Source: Marinoscillum sp. 108
GTDB taxonomy: Bacteria; Bacteroidota; Bacteroidia; Cytophagales; Cyclobacteriaceae
Reading direction: 5' to 3'
Length of the DNA: 64,000 nucleotides
Assembly (NCBI RefSeq): GCF_902506655.1
Contig: NZ_LR734808.1
Coordinates: 2,850,501-2,914,500, forward strand
Below, piece after piece: positions 34,828 through 44,052 of this stretch (positions are counted from its first letter, which is position 1; each line of letters begins with the position of its first letter). The notes below the pieces were generated by a model that made no database searches, was not told where the DNA came from, and saw only the letters and a program-made list of their open reading frames with translations. A program made the translations under genes and the position numbers.

Positions 34828-35271
34828 TCAGTGTCGCATTTCCTCTTTTCTCCGCATCTCATCCAGCGAGTACTTGCCCGCTCCAAAGATGCTAAAAGCA
34901 ATCAATAGAAAAAGGGTGATCACTGATACCCACAGCTCAGAATTACCCCCCACTGTGGCCAGCCCCTGAGGAGCATTCACAAAAATGACCGCTCCCAGCA
35001 AAACCGGCAACTGAAGGATACTGGCTGTGCGGGTGTAGTACCCCAGCAGGATCAATGGCCCACCGATGAGGTGTGCAAAAAGTACGTAATGTGCCAGCCC
35101 CACGGAAAGGTAAGCCACACTCAATGACATCTCCTGCAGCTGATCAATGTGCAGTGCAAAGTATGCCCCTTTGAAAACGATAAAACCACCCAATGCCACC
35201 CGCAAAACAACCAGCCAGTTGGCCCGGTGGGCATCGCCCCAATGCTCAATTTCTGAAAAGATAGTGCTCAT
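34828..35271 (-). CDS. DoxX-family membrane protein
   Basis: 147 residues with four predicted membrane helices and the DoxX layout: W-L-V-V-L-R-V-A-L-G-G-F-I-V-F-K-G near residues 19-35, then G-G-P-L-I-L-L-G. DoxX proteins are small quinone-linked or redox-partner-like inner-membrane proteins of poorly defined role. The gene is alone between its own terminator and the carbonic anhydrase gene upstream (97 bases away). Confidence 0.82.
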   Translation of the reverse strand: MSTIFSEIEHWGDAHRANWLVVLRVALGGFIVFKGAYFALHIDQLQEMSLSVAYLSVGLAHYVLFAHLIGGPLILLGYYTRTASILQLPVLLGAVIFVNAPQGLATVGGNSELWVSVITLFLLIAFSIFGAGKYSLDEMRRKEEMRH

Positions 35272-35368
35272 AGGAATCTATGTTTGGTCATATCCATACA
35301 AAGAAATCCGGAAGCGAAAAGTTCATCCTATGGATGAACCTCCCAGCCCCCACACTCCTGATTCTCTA

Positions 35369-35989
35369 CTATTGAAACAATAGTGCCTGATTTTCGGCTG
35401 AATCATATTCCAAATCCTTCACCAGCCCATTGGCTATGTCATATACCCAGCCATGCACCTGCAACTCCTTACCAGATTTAATGGCATTTCTTACGATGGA
35501 TGTTTCATGTAAATCTTTTACCTGCTCGAGCACATTCAACTCCACAAATCGGTTGGTCCTGGTTTTGTTGTCGGTGATCTGGTCCAGTTCTTTTTTATGG
35601 AGTCTGTATACATCCTTTATGTGGCGAATCCAGTTGTCAATAATTCCATACTCCTCCGTGCCCATGGCTGCCATCACACCTCCACACCCATAGTGACCAC
35701 ACACAATCACGTGCTTTACTTCCAGCACATTCACGGCATAATCCAGCACACTTAGCATATTCATATCTGTGTGTACTACCATGTTGGCAATGTTTCTGTG
35801 TACAAAAACTTCCCCGGGCGCCGTGCCTGTGATTTCATTGGCTGGCACCCGGCTGTCTGCACACCCTATCCACAACACCGGTGGCTTCTGACCTTTGGCC
35901 AATTTGTCAAAAAACGCCGCGTCTTCCTGAAGTTTCGAGGCTACCCATTTCTTATTATTCTCTAATAAACTCCTATAGTATTGTTCCAT
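35369..35989 (-). CDS. can: Beta-class carbonic anhydrase
   Basis: 206 residues. The zinc ligands Cys43, His99 and Cys102 and the Asp45-Arg47 dyad are all present (W-I-G-C-A-D-S-R; G-H-Y-G-C-G-G). The enzyme interconverts carbon dioxide and bicarbonate in the cytosol. It starts 15 bases after a SulP transporter gene on the same strand, a frequent pairing for bicarbonate uptake and supply of carboxylases. There is no signal peptide. Confidence 0.95.
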   Translation of the reverse strand: MEQYYRSLLENNKKWVASKLQEDAAFFDKLAKGQKPPVLWIGCADSRVPANEITGTAPGEVFVHRNIANMVVHTDMNMLSVLDYAVNVLEVKHVIVCGHYGCGGVMAAMGTEEYGIIDNWIRHIKDVYRLHKKELDQITDNKTRTNRFVELNVLEQVKDLHETSIVRNAIKSGKELQVHGWVYDIANGLVKDLEYDSAENQALLFQ

Positions 35990-36004
35990 GATTTTTTTAT
36001 TTAG

Positions 36005-37561
36005 TTAATATCCAGAGTTCAACTCCGGGACATTCTTAAGTGTAAAATTGATGTTGCGCTCCAGCGCAGTTTTTTTGAAATTGTGAATCAGCTCCAGGGC
36101 ATCATGATCTATCTGTTTAGACTGTGAGCCATCTATGATCACCTGACTGTTCTCCGGTAGGTAATCCAGTGACAGTTGCAGCCCCACCTTGTTGAGAAAA
36201 GATACATGCTCACTCAACCTTAGGTGAATTTCCGACCGGCCATCTTGCTCCTTTTCCTCATAGTGATAGGCCACCCTATAGTTTGCCCTGAGTATGTAAA
36301 ACACACCTACACCCATGCCGATGAGAATACCGATCAACAAGTCCGTGAAAAGAATGGCAATGATGGTCACTATAAAGGGTATGAACTGCTCGCGCCCCAA
36401 CCCGTATTGCTGCCTGTACAGCGCCGGTTTGGTCAGTTTGAATCCTACCATGATCAAAATGGCGGCCAGAGAAGCAAGAGGTATTTCGTTGATCACATGG
36501 GGCAGAAACGCCACAAAGATCAGGAGGAGCAGTCCATGAATAAACGCTGACTTTTTGGACCTGGCCCCCGCATCAACATTGGCAGAACCCCGCACAATAA
36601 CTGCTGTGATCGGCAATCCTCCCACCAATCCACACAGCATATTCCCAACTCCCTGCGCTTTCAACTCCGCATTATGCGGCGTCCGTCGCTTCTGAGGATC
36701 CAGCTTATCTATCGCTTCTATGCTGAGTAGTGTTTCCAGGCTGGCCACAATAGCCAGAGTAGCGGCGGTGATATAGACATTCACATCACCGAGCACCCCC
36801 AGATCAGGCGTCCTGAATACAGTACTCAAAGAACTTAAGCCCTCAATAATGGGAATATTCACCATATGGCTACTATTGACAACCAGATCTGATCCGGAAA
36901 ACTTGAAGAATTGATTGATCGCAATCCCGCATAAAACCACCAGCAATCCACTGGGTATATGTTTGAGCAGTTTGTTTTGCTTGATAAGAGGACGCTCCCA
37001 GAGCACCAGTAGAATCAAGGAAAAAAGACCGATGGTCACACTCCCCGGAACCAAATGCTCAAAAGAAGTAAAGAGTGAACTGATGGTGTTGCTGCCGTCC
37101 TTTTGGATAAACTCCATCTCACCAAAAGCATCCGAATCAAATCCCACCAAATGTGGTATCTGTTTTAGAATCAGTATGAGCCCAATCGCGGCGAGCATCC
37201 CTTTGATAATTGACGAAGGAAAATACATTCCTACAATGCCAGCCTTCATCTGACCGAGTAGGAACTGAAAAACTCCGGCCAGCACAATGGCCGTTAAGAA
37301 TGCTTCATAACTTCCCAATGTCTCAATGGCACCAAGCACAATCACCACCAGGCCAGCAGCCGGGCCACTTACACTCAGTTGGGATTTACTAAGAAGGCTG
37401 ACTACCAGCCCCCCAATAACACCTGATATGATTCCTGAAAACAATGGTGCTCCTGAAGCAAGCGCAATTCCAAGGCAAAGGGGTAACGCTACCAGAAAAA
37501 CCACCACGCCGGACAGCATGTCTCTTTCCAGGTCTTTAAATAGATCTTGTTTAATATTCAT
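36005..37561 (-). CDS. SulP-family anion transporter (probable bicarbonate or sulfate)
   Basis: 518 residues. An N-terminal transporter domain of about 12-14 membrane segments carries the SulP motifs (G-V-V-V-F-L-V-A-L-P-L-C-L-G-I-A, P-I-T-A-V-I-V-R-G-S-A-N). A C-terminal cytosolic STAS-like domain (about 430-515) includes V-I-I-D-G-S-Q-S. SulP proteins exchange sulfate, bicarbonate or other anions. The following carbonic anhydrase gene, only 15 bases away, makes bicarbonate the better guess. A 21-bp palindrome-like element sits 40-60 bases upstream of the start. Confidence 0.9.
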   Translation of the reverse strand: MNIKQDLFKDLERDMLSGVVVFLVALPLCLGIALASGAPLFSGIISGVIGGLVVSLLSKSQLSVSGPAAGLVVIVLGAIETLGSYEAFLTAIVLAGVFQFLLGQMKAGIVGMYFPSSIIKGMLAAIGLILILKQIPHLVGFDSDAFGEMEFIQKDGSNTISSLFTSFEHLVPGSVTIGLFSLILLVLWERPLIKQNKLLKHIPSGLLVVLCGIAINQFFKFSGSDLVVNSSHMVNIPIIEGLSSLSTVFRTPDLGVLGDVNVYITAATLAIVASLETLLSIEAIDKLDPQKRRTPHNAELKAQGVGNMLCGLVGGLPITAVIVRGSANVDAGARSKKSAFIHGLLLLIFVAFLPHVINEIPLASLAAILIMVGFKLTKPALYRQQYGLGREQFIPFIVTIIAILFTDLLIGILIGMGVGVFYILRANYRVAYHYEEKEQDGRSEIHLRLSEHVSFLNKVGLQLSLDYLPENSQVIIDGSQSKQIDHDALELIHNFKKTALERNINFTLKNVPELNSGY

Positions 37562-37600
37562 GAATGTTGGTAAAAATGAACCCTTCTATAGCCCGGACAT

Positions 37601-37621
37601 GGTACACTTACAAAGCGTACC
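37601..37621. promoter_or_regulatory. 21-bp imperfect palindrome upstream of the SulP-carbonic anhydrase operon
   Basis: GGTACaCTT (37601-37609) and AAGcGTACC (37613-37621) flank 3 bases; eight of nine arm positions pair. On the minus strand it contains CTTTG, usable as a -33 element. Its distance from the start (40-60 bases) suits an operator overlapping the promoter. The factor is unknown. Confidence 0.5.
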
Positions 37622-37701
37622 TCTCCTGATAGGCTATAACACGGATCTAGAAATTCGAATAATTTCCCTGTGTCAATCAACAGGGTGGGAAAAGAGGTGA
37701 T

Positions 37702-38124
37702 TTATCCCTCGGGAGGTGGGGTCGGAATCTGCCGTGGGTGATTGGTGAGTTCCAAAATATGGTAGTAATCCTTGTCCTTGATCATCTGTAAACCCCCCAG
37801 AATTCCTTCGGCGCCAGATTCAAATAATTTCTTAGTCTCATCCTGCTCTGATGATTCTTCCTGAGATTCTTCATTCTGCTCAGGACTGTTGTCGGTGAGT
37901 GGTTCTGCCGGGGAATGTTCGTCATAGTCGCCGGTAATAAAAGACCACACTATTCCAGCCAATGATTCCACCGGGTGATTCGAAAAATCAATCCCTTTGC
38001 TGGAAAGTTCCGTGAAGTGGTGCCCTTCATGAAAAATGAGAACAACCAGCATCATGGTGAGTATTTTACTTTTCAGACTGATTTTCCTAGTCCCCATTTC
38101 GCAAATGTATGAAATAACCGCCAT
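37702..38124 (-). CDS. Hypothetical protein with one membrane segment and acidic linker
   Basis: 140 residues, or 131 from the ATG at 38097. A hydrophobic stretch near residues 22-34 (I-L-T-M-M-L-V-V-L-I-F) follows a basic start and could be a signal anchor. A very acidic, Glu/Gln/Ser-rich region lies at about 75-100, and the C-terminus is proline-rich. I recognise no family. It is divergent from the YitT gene and 140 bases from the SulP start on the same strand. Confidence 0.6.
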   Translation of the reverse strand: MAVISYICEMGTRKISLKSKILTMMLVVLIFHEGHHFTELSSKGIDFSNHPVESLAGIVWSFITGDYDEHSPAEPLTDNSPEQNEESQEESSEQDETKKLFESGAEGILGGLQMIKDKDYYHILELTNHPRQIPTPPPEG

Positions 38125-38249
38125 TGATGGACGCCCTAATTACCATGGCTCGTATTCCAGATGGAAATCCTTACAAAATATTGGGCGCAGCTAAAATGGA
38201 AAATTGTTTCTCCTGCATATGTCAGGGTTTGGGCTTAATTTTGACGGGT

Positions 38250-39146
38250 ATGCCCGAAAACCATTCCTCTCTCAATATAACTGTACGTCATTACCTCAGA
38301 CAAGCATTCCTCATATTTATAGGTGTTATGTGTGCTGTTTTTGGACTGGAAAGTTTCCTGCTCCCAAATGATGTGCTCGATGGGGGAGTCACCGGCATCT
38401 CGCTTTTACTCGCCATAGTCACTGATGGTCGGCCATCATTATTTATCTTTTTAATCAACATTCCTTTTCTGGCCCTGGGTTGGATCCAGATAGGCCGGGG
38501 CTTTGCCATCAAGAGTTTTGCCAGTATCTCACTTCTCGCACTGATCCTCTATTTCTTTGACTTTCCCGTCATTACAGACGATCCATTGCTCATTGCCATA
38601 TTTGGCGGTTTCTTTCTGGGCCTGGGCATAGGATTCTCTATCCGAGGGGGTGCGATCATAGATGGTACGGAGGTGTTAGCGATTTACCTGGGCAAAAAAA
38701 TCGGCTTCTCCGTGGGGGAGCTCATTCTGATCTTCAACATTGTGATTTTCTCAGTGGCCGCCTACCTCTTGTCAATGGATACCGCCCTCTATTCCATTAT
38801 CACCTATTTCGCCGCATCTCGCACGGTGGATTTTGTGCTGGAGGGCTTTGATGAATACATTGGTGTAACGATCATCTCGGATCAGCATGCGGAGGTCCGC
38901 GAAATGATTTTGACCAAGCTCAGACGGGGTGCTACCATTTATCATGGAAGTAAGGGCTTCAGTCTGCAGCAGAAAGAAGAAGCCAAAACCAACATTCTCT
39001 ATACCGTAATCACTCGCCTGGAGGTCTCCAAGCTAGAGGGTGAGATAGAAAAAATAGACCCGGGGGCCTTTTTGGTGATGTCCAAAGTAAAGGACATTCG
39101 GGGTGGTATGATTAAGAAACTCCCCCTCAAAAAACTCAATAAGTAA
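38250..39146 (+). CDS. YitT-family membrane protein with DUF2179 domain
   Basis: 298 residues from the ATG at 38250; an upstream extension of the frame overlaps the divergent gene's start and is not protein-like. Five to six membrane helices (G-G-V-T-G-I-S-L-L, G-L-G-I-G-F-S-I-R-G-G-A) precede a C-terminal DUF2179 domain (A-T-I-Y-H-G-S-K-G-F-S, I-D-P-G-A-F-L-V-M-S). The family is widespread in Bacteroidota and Firmicutes. The transported substrate, if any, is not known. Confidence 0.88.
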   Translation: MPENHSSLNITVRHYLRQAFLIFIGVMCAVFGLESFLLPNDVLDGGVTGISLLLAIVTDGRPSLFIFLINIPFLALGWIQIGRGFAIKSFASISLLALILYFFDFPVITDDPLLIAIFGGFFLGLGIGFSIRGGAIIDGTEVLAIYLGKKIGFSVGELILIFNIVIFSVAAYLLSMDTALYSIITYFAASRTVDFVLEGFDEYIGVTIISDQHAEVREMILTKLRRGATIYHGSKGFSLQQKEEAKTNILYTVITRLEVSKLEGEIEKIDPGAFLVMSKVKDIRGGMIKKLPLKKLNK

Positions 39147-39250
39147 AACGGTATCCCGAATTATCCTTTTCGGCCCTATATGCTGAACATTTAAGTACCT
39201 AACTGCATTTTGGCCTGATTTACTTTTGGTCTCATAAATTCTGCAATGAT

Positions 39251-40249
39251 ATGAGACTTTTGATTTGCACATTGTTTTTGGTGGTTAACAGCGCCTTGGC
39301 ACAACAACCCCTGGAAAGAATTACGGTCAATGGAAATCAATTTGTCAATGAGTCCGGCAAAAAGGTAGTCCTTCGAGGGTATAATGCCAGCGACCCGGAT
39401 AACCTGATAAAACAAGGACAATGGGGACGAGCCTATTTTCAGGAAATGAAAGCATGGGGCTCCAATGTAGTGCGCTTCCCCATACACCCAAGAGCATGGA
39501 GGGAAAGAGGTGAGTCTGCATACCTAACATTGCTGGATAGTGGTATCCGATGGGCAGCAGAGCAAAGTATGTATGTGATTCTCGACTGGCACAGCATCGG
39601 CAATCTCAAGTCTGGGCTCTTTTTCAGACCCGGATATGAAACCACGCTTAAAGAAACCTTTTCCTTTTGGCAAACCATCGCCAGGAAATATGGGGACAAT
39701 CCAACAGTCGCCTTTTATGAGCTCTTCAATGAACCCACGACCAACAATGGACAGCTCGGGGTCTGCTCATGGGACGAGTGGAAGGCCATCAACGAAGAAA
39801 TGATTACCATCATCAGGGCCTGTGGGGGTCAGGGCATCCCGCTGGTAGCCGGGTTTAACTGGGCTTACGATTTATCCGCTGCTTTTGAGCGTCCCATTGA
39901 GGCGGTAGGGATCGGCTATGTGAGTCATCCCTACCCTCAAAAGCGAAACCAGCCCTGGGAAAGCCAGTGGACCATGGACTGGGGCCGGATGAAAGAAAAA
40001 TATCCTGTCATTCTAACAGAAATCGGCTTTTCGGGAGCAGAAGAAAGAGGCGCTCATGTGCCCGTAATCAGTGATGAGCGCTATGGAGAAGCCATCACTA
40101 GATACTGCGATGAAAAAGACATCTCTTATGTGGTCTGGGTTTTTGATGCTCGCTGGGCCCCGAGCTTATTCAGTGACTGGGAATACAAAGAGCTCACCCG
40201 CCATGGAAAATTCTTCAAAACCAAGCTAAACACGTATCAGTACGACTAA
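39251..40249 (+). CDS. Secreted glycoside hydrolase family 5 (cellulase-like)
   Basis: 332 residues with a signal peptide (M-R-L-L-I-C-T-L-F-L, cut after A-L-A-Q). A single GH5 barrel has the acid/base Glu161 in E-L-F-N-E-P and the nucleophile Glu257 in L-T-E-I-G-F. Other conserved pieces are R-G-Y-N, V-V-R-F-P and D-W-H-S. GH5 enzymes cleave beta-1,4-glucans or mannans with retention. No carbohydrate-binding module or sorting tail is attached, so the enzyme is probably periplasmic or freely secreted. The gene is alone and convergent with yjbQ. Confidence 0.92.
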   Translation: MRLLICTLFLVVNSALAQQPLERITVNGNQFVNESGKKVVLRGYNASDPDNLIKQGQWGRAYFQEMKAWGSNVVRFPIHPRAWRERGESAYLTLLDSGIRWAAEQSMYVILDWHSIGNLKSGLFFRPGYETTLKETFSFWQTIARKYGDNPTVAFYELFNEPTTNNGQLGVCSWDEWKAINEEMITIIRACGGQGIPLVAGFNWAYDLSAAFERPIEAVGIGYVSHPYPQKRNQPWESQWTMDWGRMKEKYPVILTEIGFSGAEERGAHVPVISDERYGEAITRYCDEKDISYVVWVFDARWAPSLFSDWEYKELTRHGKFFKTKLNTYQYD

Positions 40250-40250
40250 G

Positions 40251-40673
40251 TCATGCACCCCATGCAGTGAGCACCAAATGACGCGAGCCACCATAATCTC
40301 TGTGCTCACATAGGTAAATTCCCTGCCAGGTACCGAGATTCAGTCTTCCATTGGTGATGGGGATTAGCACCGATGGGCCCAAAAGGCTTGCTTTGATGTG
40401 TGCCGGCATGTCGTCCGGGCCTTCATAGTTGTGTTGATAGTAAGGCGCATTTTCCGGTACCATTTGGTTGAAATGACTCTCAAAATCCATTCTCACTGTT
40501 GGATCCGCATTTTCATTGATGGTGAGTGAAGCCGAGGTATGCTGAATAAAAACCTGAAGCATTCCTGTTTTCAGTTCCCTGATTTCAGGTATAGCATTCA
40601 ATACATCGCGTGTTATCAAATGAAAACCACGACTGAACGGCTGCAAGTGAATCGTCTGCTGGAAAGTCTTCAT
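40251..40673 (-). CDS. YjbQ/UPF0047 family protein
   Basis: 140 residues, the usual length. The family signature Q-I-F-I-Q-H-T-S-A-S-L-T-I-N-E-N-A-D appears here as V-F-I-Q-H-T-S-A-S-L-T and, downstream, W-Q-G-I-Y-L-C-E-H-R-D. Some members have weak thiamine-phosphate synthase activity; the physiological role is open. Its ATG overlaps the stop codon of the beta-helix lipoprotein gene by 4 bases, so the two are translated from one message. Confidence 0.9.
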   Translation of the reverse strand: MKTFQQTIHLQPFSRGFHLITRDVLNAIPEIRELKTGMLQVFIQHTSASLTINENADPTVRMDFESHFNQMVPENAPYYQHNYEGPDDMPAHIKASLLGPSVLIPITNGRLNLGTWQGIYLCEHRDYGGSRHLVLTAWGA

Positions 40674-42046
40674 TTTGGATCAATTCTTTCAAACGCCCCT
40701 ATGTCTGGTTTGCTGTCGCGAAGATGACCCGTGATGTCATCCGATATACTAATATTAACACCCTTGTCTCTGGCAAAAGCCAATGAATCCAACTGGTAAT
40801 TAAACGTAAATGGATCTTTGAAGCCAGGATAGTTTCGCTCCTGAGACACGTAGTTATCTGGCCAATCTTCTTTGGATTTGATAATATTCGACTGAATCTT
40901 GGTGACCACCGTGGCTCCGCCTCCATCTCCTACAAAAAGTTGATTGACCCCTTCCCCCCACAAAATGGAGTTGGTAATTTCTACAGACAGGTCACCGACC
41001 AGCACGTCATCATCCGCCAGAATCACATTATCAGAAAACTGGATCATGGGATCATCCGAGATGAAAAAACTAGGCACATTGGTAAATGTACAATGCTCAT
41101 ATTTATAATTTCCTCCCGCCAGATTACCGACGAGAAAGCCTCCGGCATTGTGAATGAGTGTATTGTAAGCATAAACATCCGAAGAAAATGCCAGGATACC
41201 AGCCACCGACATATGACGAATGGTGGTATGGGAAATCTCCAGATCATACTTTTCGTCATCGTCTGGAGTGCCAACCCGCAAGCCTATTTCACCATTTTCT
41301 ATATCTGCATACCTGATTTCATTGTCTTTGCTACCCTCCAAAAAGTAAATGCCGCCCCATTGACCGGGGGCTTCCAGATAGTCCGGATCGAACCGGGTGT
41401 TCCTAATGGTAACATGCCTGCCAGAATCTCCAAGAATTTTGAGGCTCCCTTGTACAAAAAATGAAGCCCCATTGTCAAGATAAATTTTGGTGCCCGGCTG
41501 AACGGTGAGGGTACACAGGCTGTCTAGCAAAGCAAAATTGTAAATAACATAAGGCCTGTCTGCCGTCCACACTTCATCACAAATCAGGCGGCTATTCACA
41601 AAGTTGGCGTCCTGACCATAGGCCACCAGCTTGACATTAGCCAGGTACTTGCCCCATGAGACGGTGATGGAGTCCTTGACCAGATAAGGCAAGTCTTTGT
41701 TTTGCTGATCTATTTCCACACTTACTAATATCAGCAGGCTATCACCTCCAAAAAGTACCTGATCTTTGATGGTGGTCCCTGATTGGCCGTTGACAATCAT
41801 GGAATAGTCAGAGGCCCTACCTTTTCCCAGCCTGATATCATGAATTTTTACTGCCTTATCATTGGGGTTGTAAATTCTCAGGCGCTTGGTCACACTCAGG
41901 CGCTCTGTCAGGAGCGTGTCAAAAAGGACGGTGTCTGTGCTAAACGCCAACTTTACATCTAAAGAAGTAGTGATTTTCTCTTCTTCCGGTTCGCAAGCCA
42001 GTATTCCTGTCAATAGAATAAATAAGAGAGGTAAAAAATTTTTCAT
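40670..42046 (-). CDS. Beta-helix repeat lipoprotein
   Basis: 458 residues. Lipoprotein signal with Cys18 (G-I-L-A-C). After an N-terminal beta domain (about 25-160), the centre (about 170-400) is a right-handed parallel beta-helix: G-S-L-K-I-L-G-D-S-G, N-E-I-R-Y-A-D-I-E-N-G-E-I-G-L, T-T-I-R-H-M-S-V-A-G-I-L and similar rungs. It is a surface or periplasmic lipoprotein, with no pectate-lyase residues recognised, so binding or structure is as likely as catalysis. It lies between prfA and yjbQ on the same strand and overlaps yjbQ by 4 bases. Confidence 0.82.
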   Translation of the reverse strand: MKNFLPLLFILLTGILACEPEEEKITTSLDVKLAFSTDTVLFDTLLTERLSVTKRLRIYNPNDKAVKIHDIRLGKGRASDYSMIVNGQSGTTIKDQVLFGGDSLLILVSVEIDQQNKDLPYLVKDSITVSWGKYLANVKLVAYGQDANFVNSRLICDEVWTADRPYVIYNFALLDSLCTLTVQPGTKIYLDNGASFFVQGSLKILGDSGRHVTIRNTRFDPDYLEAPGQWGGIYFLEGSKDNEIRYADIENGEIGLRVGTPDDDEKYDLEISHTTIRHMSVAGILAFSSDVYAYNTLIHNAGGFLVGNLAGGNYKYEHCTFTNVPSFFISDDPMIQFSDNVILADDDVLVGDLSVEITNSILWGEGVNQLFVGDGGGATVVTKIQSNIIKSKEDWPDNYVSQERNYPGFKDPFTFNYQLDSLAFARDKGVNISISDDITGHLRDSKPDIGAFERIDPK

Positions 42047-42073
42047 TTGTAGATCAACGGAAAACCGCTGGGT

Positions 42074-43147
42074 TTATTCCTGACCCTCAGCTTTTAGTAA
42101 CTCTGAGTTTTCCGCTATTCTAAGTTTCTCAATAAACTCACCTATTTCTCCACTCATAATTGTGGGCAAATTGTAGACCGTGTGGTTGATTCGATGATCT
42201 GTCACCCGCCCTTGCGGATAGTTATACGTTCTGATTTTATCAGATCGATCTCCGGAGCCCACCATGGTTTTTCGCTGAGAACTAATGGCGTCATTGTGTT
42301 TTTTAAGTTCTATTTCATAGAGCCTTGACCGCAGTACTTTCAAAGCCTTGTCATAGTTGGCATGCTGAGAGCGGCCGTCCTGGCACTCCACCACCAAACC
42401 AGACGGTGCGTGCGTCAGACGAACGGCAGATTCTGTTTTGTTGATGTGCTGACCTCCTGCTCCCGAAGCCCTAAAGGTATCTTTTCTGATGTCGCCCATG
42501 TTCAACTCCACATCCACCTCTTCGGCTTCTGGCAGCACCGCCACTGTAGCAGCCGAGGTATGCACTCTCCCCTGAGATTCTGTCTGAGGTACACGCTGCA
42601 CCCGGTGAGCACCCGATTCGAATTTTAACTTGGCGTAGACATCTTCTCCCTCCACACTGGTCACAATTTCCTTAAAACCGCCTGCCGTGCCCTCGGTAAG
42701 ACTCATTACTGAAAACTTCCAACCCTGATCCGCCGCAAACTGCTCGTACATTTTAAAAAGGTCTCCGGCAAAGATGGCTGCCTCGTCCCCGCCAGTACCG
42801 GCACGTATTTCCAAAATCACATTTTTACTGTCATTCGGATCTTTAGGGATGAGCATCATTTTCAACTCTTCCTCAAGTTCGTCCCTTTTGGGCGCCAGCT
42901 CATCCAACTCCATTTTGGCCATTTCCCGAAACTCCTCATCCTTTTCCGTTTCGAGCACCTCCTTGGCACTTTTGAGGTTAGCCAACAGATGAGTGTACTC
43001 GTCATATTTCTTCACCACCTTCCCCAGGTCACTATATTCTTTATTCAACTTGGCATAATTACCCATATCAGCCATCGCATCTGGCTGCACAATCAGCTGA
43101 CTTACCTCCTCAAACCTTTTCTTGATTGCTTCAAGTTTATCAATCAT
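42074..43147 (-). CDS. prfA: Peptide chain release factor 1
   Basis: 357 residues. The catalytic G-G-Q is at 231-233 (G-A-G-G-Q-H-I-N-K-T-E-S). The stop-codon reading tripeptide position P-x-T is P-Q-T at 187-189, which marks RF1 (UAA/UAG) and not RF2 (S-P-F). It is a cytosolic ribosome factor that hydrolyses peptidyl-tRNA at stop codons. It is divergent from the heme lipoprotein gene, 47 bases apart, and is 27 bases upstream of the beta-helix lipoprotein gene. Confidence 0.97.
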   Translation of the reverse strand: MIDKLEAIKKRFEEVSQLIVQPDAMADMGNYAKLNKEYSDLGKVVKKYDEYTHLLANLKSAKEVLETEKDEEFREMAKMELDELAPKRDELEEELKMMLIPKDPNDSKNVILEIRAGTGGDEAAIFAGDLFKMYEQFAADQGWKFSVMSLTEGTAGGFKEIVTSVEGEDVYAKLKFESGAHRVQRVPQTESQGRVHTSAATVAVLPEAEEVDVELNMGDIRKDTFRASGAGGQHINKTESAVRLTHAPSGLVVECQDGRSQHANYDKALKVLRSRLYEIELKKHNDAISSQRKTMVGSGDRSDKIRTYNYPQGRVTDHRINHTVYNLPTIMSGEIGEFIEKLRIAENSELLKAEGQE

Positions 43148-43194
43148 CTCCGTTAACTTTAGTCTGCAAAATTATATAAAGCCAAAAGACTTTT

Positions 43195-43845
43195 ATGCGA
43201 CCTACTAAAAACACCTTGATTCTAGTGTTTGGTTTCCTCTGCATCTACTCCTGCACACCCAAGAAACCAGTGGATAGAGAAGGCTTTCGTCAGGAAAAAG
43301 CCGCCCGCGAGTTAAAACGGATTGTCCCTGCAGATCTGATGCTCAAAGGTGAGGAACTCGGAGAAGAAATATTGTCGGCCACAGCAAATGCCTACCTCAA
43401 TACACTCAAGCGTGCGATTGTGGAAAATGGGATCAGTGGCGCTATTGACTTCTGCCAACTGAGTGCTTCGGGCATTGCCGCCGGTCTGCAGGATAGCCTG
43501 GGAGTAACCATAAGCCGTGTGACCGATAAGCCCAGAAACCCGGGCAACATGCTTTCGGAATCAGACAAAGCCATCTGGGAAGCTTATGCCTATGTGCCGG
43601 AGAATCTGGATGGACAGATTCAGGAATATGATGCGGAAAGCCTTATTTACACCAAGCCCATAACGATTGGCTCCACGCTGTGTCTCAACTGTCATGGGCA
43701 AGTTGGCTCCGATATTACACCAGAGAATTACAGTCTGATCAAATCCCGATACCCCAACGACGAGGCTGTCAATTATGAGGTGGGGAATTTCAGAGGCATG
43801 TGGCGCATCATCATTCCCAAAAAAGCAATAGTCAGTAAGTTGTAG
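43195..43845 (+). CDS. DUF3365 lipoprotein with one heme c motif
   Basis: 216 residues. Lipoprotein signal with Cys20 (I-Y-S-C-T). The DUF3365 core is visible as F-C-Q-L-S-A-S-G, V-T-D-K-P-R-N-P, and a C-L-N-C-H heme-binding motif at 163-167. Related proteins are monoheme c-type sensors or electron carriers outside the cytoplasm. It is expressed alone, with the Kazal gene ending next to it on the other strand. Confidence 0.85.
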   Translation: MRPTKNTLILVFGFLCIYSCTPKKPVDREGFRQEKAARELKRIVPADLMLKGEELGEEILSATANAYLNTLKRAIVENGISGAIDFCQLSASGIAAGLQDSLGVTISRVTDKPRNPGNMLSESDKAIWEAYAYVPENLDGQIQEYDAESLIYTKPITIGSTLCLNCHGQVGSDITPENYSLIKSRYPNDEAVNYEVGNFRGMWRIIIPKKAIVSKL

Positions 43846-44052
43846 TTATTCGCAGGCACCTGGGTCATAGCTGATCAGGCCGCGCGATTCGGCGTGGCAG
43901 GCATTGCTGTAAGTTTGCCCATCACAGCCGCACACAGGATTATAATCCATGGTACAAATGGCTTGCTCATTGATTTTGTCTTCATCTATACACACCTCGG
44001 AGGTACGGGTGCAGCCTGCCGCCAGGGCAAGAAAAAAGAAAGCTAATTTCAT
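43846..44052 (-). CDS. Small Kazal-type inhibitor lipoprotein
   Basis: 68 residues. Lipobox L-A-A-G-C puts the lipid cysteine at Cys14. The mature part is a Kazal domain with cysteines at 21, 33, 41, 43, 52 and 67 and the signature N-P-V-C-G-C-D-G-Q-T-Y-S-N-A-C. Kazal domains inhibit serine proteases by presenting a loop near the second cysteine. Here it would sit on the membrane facing outward. Its ATG overlaps the tag stop by 4 bases, so the two are cotranscribed. Confidence 0.88.
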   Translation of the reverse strand: MKLAFFFLALAAGCTRTSEVCIDEDKINEQAICTMDYNPVCGCDGQTYSNACHAESRGLISYDPGACE

